A DNA stretch of 43,908 nt. It comes from Alphaproteobacteria bacterium. Lineage in GTDB: Bacteria; Pseudomonadota; Alphaproteobacteria; Micropepsales; Micropepsaceae. Below the pieces are notes generated by a model. That model had not been told where the DNA came from. It worked only from the letters and a program-made list of their open reading frames with translations, and did not search any database. The DNA is taken from contig JAGWJY010000031.1 of NCBI GenBank assembly GCA_028865545.1, positions 1 to 43,908 on the forward strand. The letters are read 5' to 3'. This document shows, piece by piece, positions 33,697 to 42,007 of this stretch (within the stretch, counting starts at the first letter, position 1; each line of letters begins with the position of its first letter). Both the position numbers and the translations under genes were made by a program.

Positions 33697-35109
33697 CTAG
33701 GCGGTGCCAGCCAAGAGGCTCTTGCGCCTGCCATAGGCGAGATAGACCAGAATCCCGATGGCGTTCCAGATGAAGAACAGATGCTGCGTCAGTCCGGGCA
33801 GGCTCCAGAAGAGGTAAAGGCAGCCGGCGATCGCCGCGGGGCCCACCAGCCACCAGAGCGGCACGGAAAAGACGCGTTTGCGCTTGGGATCACGCAGGCG
33901 CAACAGGATCATCGACAGCGCCACGGCGACGAAGGCGCAGAGCGTGCCGGCATTGGCAAGTTCGGCGATCAATTTCAGCGGCGCCCAGCCGGCGATGACA
34001 GCGGCAACGACGCCGGTAAAGATCGTCACGGCGACCGGCGTGCCGGTCTTGGCGCTCACTTTCGCCAGTCTTGGCGGCAGCAAGCGGTCGCGCGCCATGA
34101 CGAAGAAGATGCGGCTCTGGCCGTACATGAAGACCATGACGACGGTCGGCAGCGCGACGATGGCGGCACCCGCCACGACGGTCGCCCAGAACGGGTGCTG
34201 CAGAGTTCGCAGGATCAGCGCCAGCGGCTCGGCGCTCTTGGAGATGTCGTTTGCCGGCAAGGCGCCGATCGCGGCCGCAGCCACCGCCATGTAGATCAGT
34301 GTGCATAGGATCATCGAACCGACGATGCCGATGGAGAGATCGCGGCCGGGATTGTGCGCCTCCTCGGCGGCGGTGGAGATCGTGTCGAAGCCGTAGAAGG
34401 CGAAGAAGATCAGCGAGGCGGCGGGCAGCACGCCGAGCTTGGTGCCGTCGGCGGTCAGCGTGGACCAGCCGTAGGGCATGAAGGGATGGAAATGCGCCAT
34501 GTCGAAGGCGGGCAGGGTGAGCGCAATGAACACCGCCAGCGCCAAGAGTTTCACCAGCACCAAGACAAAGTTCACCGTGGCGCTCTCGCGCGTGCCGGCC
34601 GCCAGAAGCGCCGCCACGGCCAGCGAGATCGCGATGGCGGGAACGTTGAGGAAGCCTCCCGCCGACGGACCGGCCAACAGCATCGCCGGCAGCGGAATAT
34701 GCCAATAGGTGATGACGCCCGCGGCGTAAGCCGACCAGCCCACGGAGACGGCGGCGCAGACCACCGTATATTCCAGGATCAGGCTCCAGCCGACGAACCA
34801 GGCAATGGGTTCGCCCATCACCACATAGCTGTAGGTGTAGGCGCTGCCGGCCGCCGGCATCATCGTCGCCATCTCGGCATAGGCGAGCGCCGCGCAGGCG
34901 CTCACCAACCCGGCGATCACAAAGGAGATGATCACCGCCGGCCCGGCCAAGCCGGCGCCGATGCCCGTCAACGTGTAAATGCCGGTGCCGACGATGGCGC
35001 CGACGCCCAAGGCCACAAGATGCGGCCAGTGCAGCGACGGCTTGAGCTGCTCGTCGGCATGGTTGTCCATGACGCCGTCGATGGCTTTGCGCCTGCCGAA
35101 GATGCTCAT
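33697..35109 (-). CDS. APC-family amino-acid permease
   Basis: A 470-residue transporter with twelve or more membrane segments. The first helix has the APC signature 'GVGAIVGTGIYTLTG', and helices 6-8 include 'FFAFYGFDTISTAAEEAHNPGRDL'. It resembles the cationic-amino-acid/YhdG-type branch, but the substrate is not established. GGGGGG lies just upstream of the ATG. It is convergent with the nitrilase gene. Confidence 0.92.
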   Translation of the reverse strand: MSIFGRRKAIDGVMDNHADEQLKPSLHWPHLVALGVGAIVGTGIYTLTGIGAGLAGPAVIISFVIAGLVSACAALAYAEMATMMPAAGSAYTYSYVVMGEPIAWFVGWSLILEYTVVCAAVSVGWSAYAAGVITYWHIPLPAMLLAGPSAGGFLNVPAIAISLAVAALLAAGTRESATVNFVLVLVKLLALAVFIALTLPAFDMAHFHPFMPYGWSTLTADGTKLGVLPAASLIFFAFYGFDTISTAAEEAHNPGRDLSIGIVGSMILCTLIYMAVAAAAIGALPANDISKSAEPLALILRTLQHPFWATVVAGAAIVALPTVVMVFMYGQSRIFFVMARDRLLPPRLAKVSAKTGTPVAVTIFTGVVAAVIAGWAPLKLIAELANAGTLCAFVAVALSMILLRLRDPKRKRVFSVPLWWLVGPAAIAGCLYLFWSLPGLTQHLFFIWNAIGILVYLAYGRRKSLLAGTA

Positions 35110-35178
35110 AACCCCCCGCTAACCCGTCACATACCAAGTGCAAACTGGACGGTAACCAATTCGCCTTAACCTAGCGAT

Positions 35179-35295
35179 ATGGTCAGATATCTCCACCCCT
35201 ATTTGGCGGCGGGGCTTTGCGGTGCTGCCAACATCTTCGTGATCGGTTCCGCAACGGCAACGATTTCAAGTGGCCGTCGGCCGGGCCGGAAATAA
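35179..35295 (+). CDS. Possible 38-residue peptide before the porin-like gene
   Basis: An ATG-to-TAA frame of 38 codons lies directly before the outer-membrane-barrel gene, ending 10 nt before its ATG. The peptide starts MVRYLHPYLAAGLCGAANIF, has a mildly hydrophobic middle and ends with a basic tail. No good ribosome site is seen. It could be a leader peptide or simply chance; position is the main support. Confidence 0.25.
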   Translation: MVRYLHPYLAAGLCGAANIFVIGSATATISSGRRPGRK

Positions 35296-35305
35296 AGGCG
35301 GCGGC

Positions 35306-36520
35306 ATGAAAATGCGCGCTGTCCTCATACCTGTTTGCATGCTCGGCTGCATTGGGTACGCCGCGGGCGCGGATTTCCATTTCGAAGGTTTTGCCGACCT
35401 GCGTCTGATCGTGCCATCGACACAGGGCTCCTATTACTACGGCGACCTCGGCAAGACGCGTTACGGCTACGACGACGGCAAGGTTGCCGCAGAGCTCAGC
35501 GACATCGTCGGCGAGGAGAGTGTGCAGATTCGTCCGGCGTTGACGGCCGTGGCGACCGGGCGTGTCAGCACGCATTATGGACCGGCCGTCGATTTGATCG
35601 AAGCCTATGCGCGCTATCAGCCATCGTCGACGACGGCATGGCTCTGGTCGGTGAAAGCGGGCGCGTTCTTTCCTCCGATTTCGCTGGAGAACGACCAGAT
35701 CGGCTGGACCAGCGCCTGGACGATCACGCCGTCCGCGATCAACAGCTGGGTCGGCTACGAGCTCCGCACCATCGGTGCGGAAGGCACGCTGGAGTGGCGC
35801 CATGCCGGCGGTGTGTTGACGATGAACGGCGCGGTTTTCGGATGGAATGATCCGGCCGGCGTGCTGATGGCCGATCGCGGCTGGAGCTTCGACGACCGGG
35901 TCTCGGGGCTTCTGGAGCACGAACGCATTCCCGACGCGATGGCAGCAAGCTTGCGCAGGACGCCGCCGATCCAGACCAGACTTTTCAGCGAGATCGACAA
36001 CAGCCCGGGCTGGTACGCCAAGCTGTCTTGGATGCAGGCCGGGCTAGGTCATGTCGAGGTCATGCATTACGACAACAACGCCGATCCATCGGCGAAGACG
36101 GACGGTCAGTTCGCCTGGCACACGCGTTTCTGGGATATCGGATACCGCAAGCAGATCGGTAATCTGGCTCTGTTGGCACAGGCAATGACCGGTAGCACGG
36201 AAATTCGCCCAGCACCGCTACGCCGCAATACAACGAATTTTGCAGCGGCTTATATTTTGGCGGGATTGGATATCGATCCCTGGCGGCTTGCGGCGCGTTT
36301 TGATGCATTCCGCACGCACACGTTGGCGGCGACGCCGTCGCTGCAGAACGAGGACGGCACCGCAGGAACGGTTTCGGCGACTTGGTTCGCGACCACTTGG
36401 CTGCAATTAACCGGTGAGATCCTTGTCGTGGATTCCATGCGGCCCCAGCGCACGCTGGCCGGAGATCCGGCCCGGGCAACGGAGACGCAAAGCCAGCTTC
36501 TGGCCCGCGTCTACTTCTGA
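35306..36520 (+). CDS. Exported outer-membrane beta-barrel candidate
   Basis: A 404-residue protein with a signal peptide (about 1-20, cleavage near AAGAD). The mature part is rich in alternating strands with Trp/Tyr ends ('YARYQPSSTTAWLWSVKAGAF', 'GWYAKLSWMQAGLGHVEVMHY', 'FAWHTRFWDIGYRKQIGNLALLAQAMTG'), and it ends in phenylalanine after 'LLARVY', as outer-membrane barrels usually do. I do not recognise a named porin family. The ATG at 35306 has AAAGG about 8-9 nt upstream; an upstream in-frame start at 35270 is less likely. It is followed by 189 nt without a gene. Confidence 0.75.
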   Translation: MKMRAVLIPVCMLGCIGYAAGADFHFEGFADLRLIVPSTQGSYYYGDLGKTRYGYDDGKVAAELSDIVGEESVQIRPALTAVATGRVSTHYGPAVDLIEAYARYQPSSTTAWLWSVKAGAFFPPISLENDQIGWTSAWTITPSAINSWVGYELRTIGAEGTLEWRHAGGVLTMNGAVFGWNDPAGVLMADRGWSFDDRVSGLLEHERIPDAMAASLRRTPPIQTRLFSEIDNSPGWYAKLSWMQAGLGHVEVMHYDNNADPSAKTDGQFAWHTRFWDIGYRKQIGNLALLAQAMTGSTEIRPAPLRRNTTNFAAAYILAGLDIDPWRLAARFDAFRTHTLAATPSLQNEDGTAGTVSATWFATTWLQLTGEILVVDSMRPQRTLAGDPARATETQSQLLARVYF

Positions 36521-36709
36521 CACAACGCTTCATTGCGCTGTTTGAACGACGGCTCGTAGGGGACTCGTCGTTTCCGATCAAGCTCATACCAAGAAGCGCC
36601 GACCTGTTGTCGTGGTCGTTCAAGTTCATGTGATGCAAGCTCTGGGGACGGTCGCAGAGAACGCCACGCCGTGCCATAATCGACGACAACAGCAAAAGGG
36701 AGAGGGAAC

Positions 36710-37462
36710 ATGATGCGCCATTGCGTTTTCGCCGTCGCCGCAGCGGTTCTGCTGACCACTGGCATCGTCGCCGCGCCCGTGCCGTCCTACATCAGGACCG
36801 CGCTCGCCGACCCGGCGCGGCCGCAGGCGGATGTCCAGCGCGACGCCGAGCGCAAACCAGCCGACATGCTTATCTTCGCCGGCATCAAGCCCGGCATGCA
36901 TGTGATGGATATGATCCCGGGCGGCGGATATTTCACCCGCATCTTCGCCAAGGCGGTCGGGCCGACGGGCTGGGTCTATTCTTTCCAGCCGACCGAGCTG
37001 GATCACTTCTCCAAGGACAAGAAGCCCGCGATATATGCCGTCGCTGCCGACTATCCAAACGTCAGCGTCATTCATGAGTCCATCAACAAGCTGTCGGCGC
37101 CGGAAGCGCTCGATGTCGTGTGGACGTCGCAGAATTATCACGACCTCAAGGACCCGTTCTTTGCGCCCGCGGACACCGCGCTGGTGAACAAGGCCGTCTA
37201 CGACGCGCTCCGGCCGGGCGGCATCTACATCGTGCTCGACCATTCGGCGCCGAAGGGATCGGGCATCAGTGATACCGACACGCTGCATCGCATCGACGAA
37301 GCCGTGGTGAAGAAAGAAGTCGAGGCTGCGGGCTTCAAGCTGATCGGCGAAAGCAATGTCCTGCGCAATCCCAAGGATCCCCGCACGATCAAGGTGTTTG
37401 ATCCGTCGATCCGCGGACACACCGACCAGTTCATCCTGAAATTCCAGAAGCCGATGAAATAG
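36710..37462 (+). CDS. Exported methyltransferase-fold protein (COG4798-like)
   Basis: A 250-residue protein with an N-terminal signal peptide (about 4-22) and a Rossmann methyltransferase fold. Motif I is 'VMDMIPGGGYFTRIFAKAVG', a later acidic/polar strand is 'DVVWTSQNYHDL', and 'ALRPGGIYIVLDHSA' is the usual strand-4/5 region. This fits the predicted-methyltransferase group COG4798. A SAM-binding fold in an exported protein is odd because SAM is cytoplasmic; it may act differently or the leader may be a membrane anchor. AGAGGG lies 4 nt before the ATG. Two same-strand genes follow closely. Confidence 0.8.
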   Translation: MMRHCVFAVAAAVLLTTGIVAAPVPSYIRTALADPARPQADVQRDAERKPADMLIFAGIKPGMHVMDMIPGGGYFTRIFAKAVGPTGWVYSFQPTELDHFSKDKKPAIYAVAADYPNVSVIHESINKLSAPEALDVVWTSQNYHDLKDPFFAPADTALVNKAVYDALRPGGIYIVLDHSAPKGSGISDTDTLHRIDEAVVKKEVEAAGFKLIGESNVLRNPKDPRTIKVFDPSIRGHTDQFILKFQKPMK

Positions 37463-37494
37463 CCAACCTGCGTAACAAGTCCAGGAGGAATGCC

Positions 37495-38175
37495 ATGCGT
37501 ATTTCAGCCGCCGCGGCGATAGCCGCGATTCTTTTCGCCGCGCCGGCTTTGGCGCAAGCCACGCAAGTCGAGCGGCTCAAGGGTACGATCGTGTCATTCG
37601 CTCCTGCGACGCAAATGTTGCAGATGAAAACCGATGCGGGGGAGGCCAAGACGGTCACGTTGCTGCCTGGCGCCCGCATTATTGCCAATCAGAAGGCGAC
37701 GCTGGCGGACATAAAGCCCGGCGACTTCGTTGCCTCGGCTGGGCTCAAGAAGGCCGACGGCAAGATACATGCGCAGGAGGTCCGCATCTTTCCCGAAGCC
37801 CTTCGTGGCGCGGGGGAGGGGCAGTATCCGATGGACACTCCCAACCGCAGCATGACCAACGCGACCGTGGAGGCCGTGAACGGAGCCAGCGTCTCCGCCA
37901 AGGCCGGAACGCTGAAGCTAACGTTCCACGGCTCCGCCAAGAACGCGGCCGGAGAATGCACCGGCCACGCAACGGGACCGGGCAAAGGTACCTGCACGGG
38001 CCAGACCGAAATCGTGGTCGGCCCAGATGTGCCAGTGACGAAGTGGATTCTGGGCGACGCTTCCTGGCTGCAATCGGGCAAGGCCGTGTCACTGTTCGCC
38101 ATGGTCGGCAGCGACGGTAAGTTGTCGTCGCATGGCGTTGTCGTCGAGCATGACGGGCTCAAGCCATTGCCGTGA
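37495..38175 (+). CDS. Exported DUF5666-like protein
   Basis: A 226-residue protein with a signal peptide (about 1-20, 'AAPALAQA') and two repeated OB-like beta domains. The first runs from 'VERLKGTIVSFAPATQMLQMKT' to 'ADIKPGDFVASAGLKKADGKIHAQEVRIF', and the second ends 'SLFAMVGSDGKLSSHGVVVEHDG'. The pattern fits DUF5666-like small domains. AGGAGG lies 6 nt before the ATG, 32 nt after the methyltransferase-like gene. Its stop overlaps the start of the pentapeptide-periodic small gene. Function unknown. Confidence 0.78.
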   Translation: MRISAAAAIAAILFAAPALAQATQVERLKGTIVSFAPATQMLQMKTDAGEAKTVTLLPGARIIANQKATLADIKPGDFVASAGLKKADGKIHAQEVRIFPEALRGAGEGQYPMDTPNRSMTNATVEAVNGASVSAKAGTLKLTFHGSAKNAAGECTGHATGPGKGTCTGQTEIVVGPDVPVTKWILGDASWLQSGKAVSLFAMVGSDGKLSSHGVVVEHDGLKPLP

Positions 38176-38417
38176 GACCGATGACAGACGACAGACGATG
38201 TCGCGGGCAACTCCAGATCGGCGCCTTACCTGTGGGCGTCGCACCGGTTGGAATGGTCCTGCTGGGGGCGCTAGCCCTGGGTGCACTGTCCATCGGGGCG
38301 CTCGCAATAGCTCGGATGGCCATCGGCCGCGTGGCCGTCGGCCATTTGCATCTGAAAAGCGCGCAGATCGACGAACTTACCGTGCGCCGCCTGCGAGTTC
38401 TTTCAGATAACCGTTGA
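38172..38417 (+). CDS. Small protein with hydrophobic pentapeptide periodicity
   Basis: An 81-residue protein made almost entirely of five-residue units: residues about 12-76 read as 13 successive blocks such as GALAL, GALSI, GALAI, GRVAV, GHLHL, DELTV and RRLRV. Each block usually has Gly or another small or charged residue first, a Leu-like residue third and Ile/Val/Leu fifth. Such a register would suit a right-handed beta-helix of the pentapeptide-repeat kind, or a membrane-buried helix pair in the first half; it is not the canonical A(D/N)LxX repeat. The GTG start overlaps the previous stop as GTGA. The 3' end overlaps the convergent zinc-peptidase gene by 41 nt. Confidence 0.65.
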   Translation: MRPMTDDRRCRGQLQIGALPVGVAPVGMVLLGALALGALSIGALAIARMAIGRVAVGHLHLKSAQIDELTVRRLRVLSDNR

Positions 38418-39327
38418 TCTCGTCGTGGAGACCTGGGCCCTTCAGGTGCGCGAGTTGATACAAGCTGTGATGTTGCGCAGCCAGCTGCACGACCCGATAA
38501 CCGACATAATAACCTGACCGCTGCGGGATACCGTCGGCGCTGGCGCGCTTGCTGCCGCCTTCGAAGTACTCTGCGTACAAAGGCGGATTGGGCGTATCGT
38601 TGTTGCGCAGCGCCCGTGCCAGGCGTTTGATCATCGGCGGCGCGCGCTTGGCCAGATCCGGCGAAATCATGACGTCGGCCAATGAGGACTGCGGATTCAA
38701 CTGGGCGCTCATATATGTCGCCAGCCCTTCCGCCCACAGAGTTCGCCATATCGCCTGACGGTCGCCGGGATCGTCGCTGAAGCCGGCGGCTTGGAAATTG
38801 TAGCGGTGGAATAGTTCATGGGCGATGACGACGGGAAGTTCCCCTTGCGTCTCGAACTCCGCCATCGTGTCCACACCGATAACCAGTGCCGGATGACCGG
38901 CGACCACGCGTCCGGCGCCGTCAAGACTGCCCAGGGATGCCATCAGATAGACGGGAAAGTCGCAGCGGAAATCGGGAAAGGTTTTTTGAAAATGGGCCAA
39001 GAAGACGGGAAGTTTCCGCACCAGGTCGCGTTCGACGGCCTGTCCTCGCAGCCCATTTTTCCTCGCCGCCGCCATCGCCACGACCGAAAGCTCGTCGAGC
39101 GCCCGCACATTCCCGTTGCCGAGAACGTTGCCGGTGTACAGCTCGGGGAATTGCGCCAAAACCGTCTTCCGGAATGCGGCTGCCTGTTCGACAGGCGTCA
39201 TCGTCGATGCGCGCTGCACCAGTGGCCAGAAGGCAGCTGTCGCGTCGACGATCGGGCAATTCGCCGCGGACGCGGCCGTCGCGAGTGCAGACAGAGATAA
39301 CAGCGAAGCCACGACGAAGTTGCGCAT
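38377..39327 (-). CDS. Exported zinc metallopeptidase-like protein (HELFH)
   Basis: A 316-residue secreted protein with a signal peptide (about 1-22) and a zinc-peptidase signature HELFH at 170-174. A downstream glutamate in 'WAEGLATYMS' (Glu200) is a likely third zinc ligand, the arrangement of gluzincins. It resembles predicted Zn-dependent peptidases of the DUF2268 kind. Its gene lies 14 nt downstream of the M1 aminopeptidase gene on the same strand, so both may be expressed together. Its ribosome site is weak (GGAG only 1 nt from the ATG), so coupling is possible. The substrate is unknown. Confidence 0.78.
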   Translation of the reverse strand: MRNFVVASLLSLSALATAASAANCPIVDATAAFWPLVQRASTMTPVEQAAAFRKTVLAQFPELYTGNVLGNGNVRALDELSVVAMAAARKNGLRGQAVERDLVRKLPVFLAHFQKTFPDFRCDFPVYLMASLGSLDGAGRVVAGHPALVIGVDTMAEFETQGELPVVIAHELFHRYNFQAAGFSDDPGDRQAIWRTLWAEGLATYMSAQLNPQSSLADVMISPDLAKRAPPMIKRLARALRNNDTPNPPLYAEYFEGGSKRASADGIPQRSGYYVGYRVVQLAAQHHSLYQLAHLKGPGLHDEINGYLKELAGGAR

Positions 39328-39341
39328 GCTCCAGCCTGTTA

Positions 39342-41936
39342 TCAATGCTGCTGCTTCAGCCATGCGTCGATCGCCGGCAGGCGCTTGGCGCGCACCATCG
39401 CCGCATAGGTGATCGTCGCTACGGCTCGTACGGTGGGGCTGCGCGCGGTCGTGGAGATATGTGCATCCGCATAGGCCTGCAGCTTAGGAATGATCGCGGG
39501 GTCGTAGGAATTCGACGCGAGCTCAGGCGCGAACTCATTGCGGCTATCCGGCTCGAGCGCGGCGTTGATCGCATCGACATGGGCTGCGGCGAAATCAAGC
39601 GCCATCTTCGGATGGTTGACGGCGACGGAGGCGACGATGGCAGGCCGCATGGTCACCGGCGCTTCATCTGTCAGAGCAATGTCGAGCGCGCGCGCCGCCA
39701 GTGTCCGGTCGTGGACGCTGCCGAGGAGCCGATAGTACTGACGCTTCTCGAGCGAACTTTGCGTGTTCATGGCGAGGGTGTGAAGCTGCCCCCAGGTGGT
39801 CGCGTCGGCATGCTCGGCGACGATGGACAGCACGCTGCTGCGCAAATCGCCGGTCAGACCTCCGGGGTTCTTCAAATAGGTCGCGAAGCGCGCGCGCGCC
39901 GCAGCGATCACAGACGGATCGTCAAGCTGGCTTAGCGCCGCCAGCAGCTCGCTGCGCAGCATTGGCATATTGGCGTCTTCGCCGGCTCTCGGTGTCCAGC
40001 CGACCGCTGCGAAGAGCGGCTGCAGCACGCGCAGGCCGTAGGCGCGGAATGCGGCACGCCCGGGTAGGTCGCGATAGAGCGCATCAACGCCGCTGACTTG
40101 TTCGGCAACATCAGCGAGGACGCTGGGGTTCATGCCGGCGCGTGCCTGGCCGATCAGCGCCAGCACATCGGTTATCGGCTGGTAGCCGGCATAACCGAGA
40201 GCCTTTTCGTCATTGAGTAGTCCAAGTTGATCGATCGGTTGTAGCGCGCGGAAATGCGCGGCAAGCTTCGCCGCCAGCGTCTGATCGTAGAGCGTACGAA
40301 AATAACCCGCCTGACCAGCGTTGACGATCGGAACCGCGCCCTTGGCGACAACGATGTCCACGGATTTGCCGCGGCCGACCAGTCCGCGCCATTCGTGTTT
40401 GGCCCCCAAGGATTTTTCGACAACCGGAACCTGCCAGGTCGTTGGCGCCTTGCCGGAATCATCGACCGCAAAACGATCCTGCGTGAGCCGAATGCCGTTT
40501 GCCGTGGCAGCCACGCGGATCAGCGGCACGCCCGCCTGCAGCGTGAACTCATGGGCGATGTCGGTGATCGGCGTTTTTGAGGTCTTGTCGATTTCCGCCC
40601 AGAGATCGTCGGTGACGGCGTTGCTGTAGGCGTATTTCTTGATGTAGGCGCGCATGCCGTCGCGCCAGGCGTCGTCCCCCACATAGTTCTCCAACATGCG
40701 GATCACCGACATGCCTTTCGAATAGGTGATGGTGTCGAAGGCTTCGTTCGCTTGGAAGACGTCGTGGATCGGTTGGATGATCGGATGCGTGCCGGCGCGT
40801 GCGTCGACGCGCATCGCCCGCTCTTTCGCGCCCATGGCCCCAAGCCACACGTTCCAAGCTGGGTTGAACTGGTTTGTCGCCTTGTACTCCATCCACGAGG
40901 CGAAACCTTCATTCAGCCAGATGCCGTCCCACCATTGCATGGTGACGAGGTCGCCCGACCACATATGCGCCATCTCATGGGCGACGACCATGTAGACGCC
41001 GTGCTTGTCGGCCGCCGTCGAGATTTTCGGATCGACCAGCAGATCGCGCTCGAAGAAGAAGATGGCGCCCCAATTCTCCATGGCGCCGAAGAACTGGCTC
41101 TGGCCCGGACCGGCAATGAGATCGAGCTTCGGCAACGGATATTTCACGCCGAAATAATTCTCGTAAAAGGGCAGGATATGCGCCGCGGCGTCGAGTGCGT
41201 AGCCCGCCTGTGCCAGATCGCCGTGCTTGACGATCACGCCGATATCGACTCCGTCGACCTTGCGCGAAATGCGGTCGAAGTCGCCCAGGCCGAAGAACAA
41301 CAGATAGGACGACATCTTCGGCGTCTCGGCGAACTGCTCGCGTTCAAGACCGCCGCCGAGCATCATGCGCACGGCGACCGGCATGTTGGAGACCGCCATC
41401 TCGTCCGCCGGCACCGTGGCCGTCAGCGTGAACGTCGCCTTGTGTGCCGGTTCGTCCCAGCAAGGCACGAAGCGACGGGCGTCGGAATTCTCGAACTGCG
41501 TGAACAGCGCCCGCTTCTTGCCGTGTGCCGTGTCGTAATCGAGATGGAACAGGCCAGCGGCGTTGTCGTTGATCTTGCCGGTGTAGTTGATCGCCAGGAT
41601 GTAATGGCCGGGCGCCACCGCGGACGGAAAGGTCAGCGTCGCGGTTTCCTGATCCTTGTCGTAGGAGACCTTCGGCGCAGACGCGACGCCGGACAGCGCC
41701 ACATGTGAGAAGGCCAGGTCGGCGGCGTTAAGCTCGACCTGCGTCGTCGCCTTGTGCACGTCGATGGCGATCCTGACGGAACCGGTGAAGGTCTTGGCGG
41801 CCGCATTGGGCACCACCGCGAGATCATAATGCACCGGGGTGACATCATCGGGCAGCACGACGCGGTCCGGTGCCGCCAGGGCAGCCTGCGTTATCAGCGC
41901 GACCAGCATGCCAAAAAACAAAGCAATCTTCTTCAT
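39342..41936 (-). CDS. Exported M1-family aminopeptidase
   Basis: An 864-residue aminopeptidase with a signal peptide (about 1-21). The exopeptidase motif is GAMEN, and the zinc site is HEMAH at 320-324 with Glu343 in the following 'NEGFASW' (HExxH-18-E). The protein has the M1 layout: N-terminal beta saddle, thermolysin-like catalytic domain and a large helical C-terminal domain. It removes N-terminal amino acids from peptides, here probably in the periplasm or outside. GAGG lies 5 nt before the ATG. It is divergent from the TPR gene with a 71-nt spacer, so the promoters must overlap or be back to back. Confidence 0.93.
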   Translation of the reverse strand: MKKIALFFGMLVALITQAALAAPDRVVLPDDVTPVHYDLAVVPNAAAKTFTGSVRIAIDVHKATTQVELNAADLAFSHVALSGVASAPKVSYDKDQETATLTFPSAVAPGHYILAINYTGKINDNAAGLFHLDYDTAHGKKRALFTQFENSDARRFVPCWDEPAHKATFTLTATVPADEMAVSNMPVAVRMMLGGGLEREQFAETPKMSSYLLFFGLGDFDRISRKVDGVDIGVIVKHGDLAQAGYALDAAAHILPFYENYFGVKYPLPKLDLIAGPGQSQFFGAMENWGAIFFFERDLLVDPKISTAADKHGVYMVVAHEMAHMWSGDLVTMQWWDGIWLNEGFASWMEYKATNQFNPAWNVWLGAMGAKERAMRVDARAGTHPIIQPIHDVFQANEAFDTITYSKGMSVIRMLENYVGDDAWRDGMRAYIKKYAYSNAVTDDLWAEIDKTSKTPITDIAHEFTLQAGVPLIRVAATANGIRLTQDRFAVDDSGKAPTTWQVPVVEKSLGAKHEWRGLVGRGKSVDIVVAKGAVPIVNAGQAGYFRTLYDQTLAAKLAAHFRALQPIDQLGLLNDEKALGYAGYQPITDVLALIGQARAGMNPSVLADVAEQVSGVDALYRDLPGRAAFRAYGLRVLQPLFAAVGWTPRAGEDANMPMLRSELLAALSQLDDPSVIAAARARFATYLKNPGGLTGDLRSSVLSIVAEHADATTWGQLHTLAMNTQSSLEKRQYYRLLGSVHDRTLAARALDIALTDEAPVTMRPAIVASVAVNHPKMALDFAAAHVDAINAALEPDSRNEFAPELASNSYDPAIIPKLQAYADAHISTTARSPTVRAVATITYAAMVRAKRLPAIDAWLKQQH

Positions 41937-42007
41937 GGTGTCCTCGACGAGGGGCGGGCGTTGGGATTTGAATTATGCTAGCATCGGTTACACGGGTGGG
42001 GTGTAAC

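Noticed and set aside
36521-36709. Imperfect hairpin and T-run after the barrel gene as a terminator
   Set aside because: The stem contains a mismatch on the coding strand and is followed by only three T residues.
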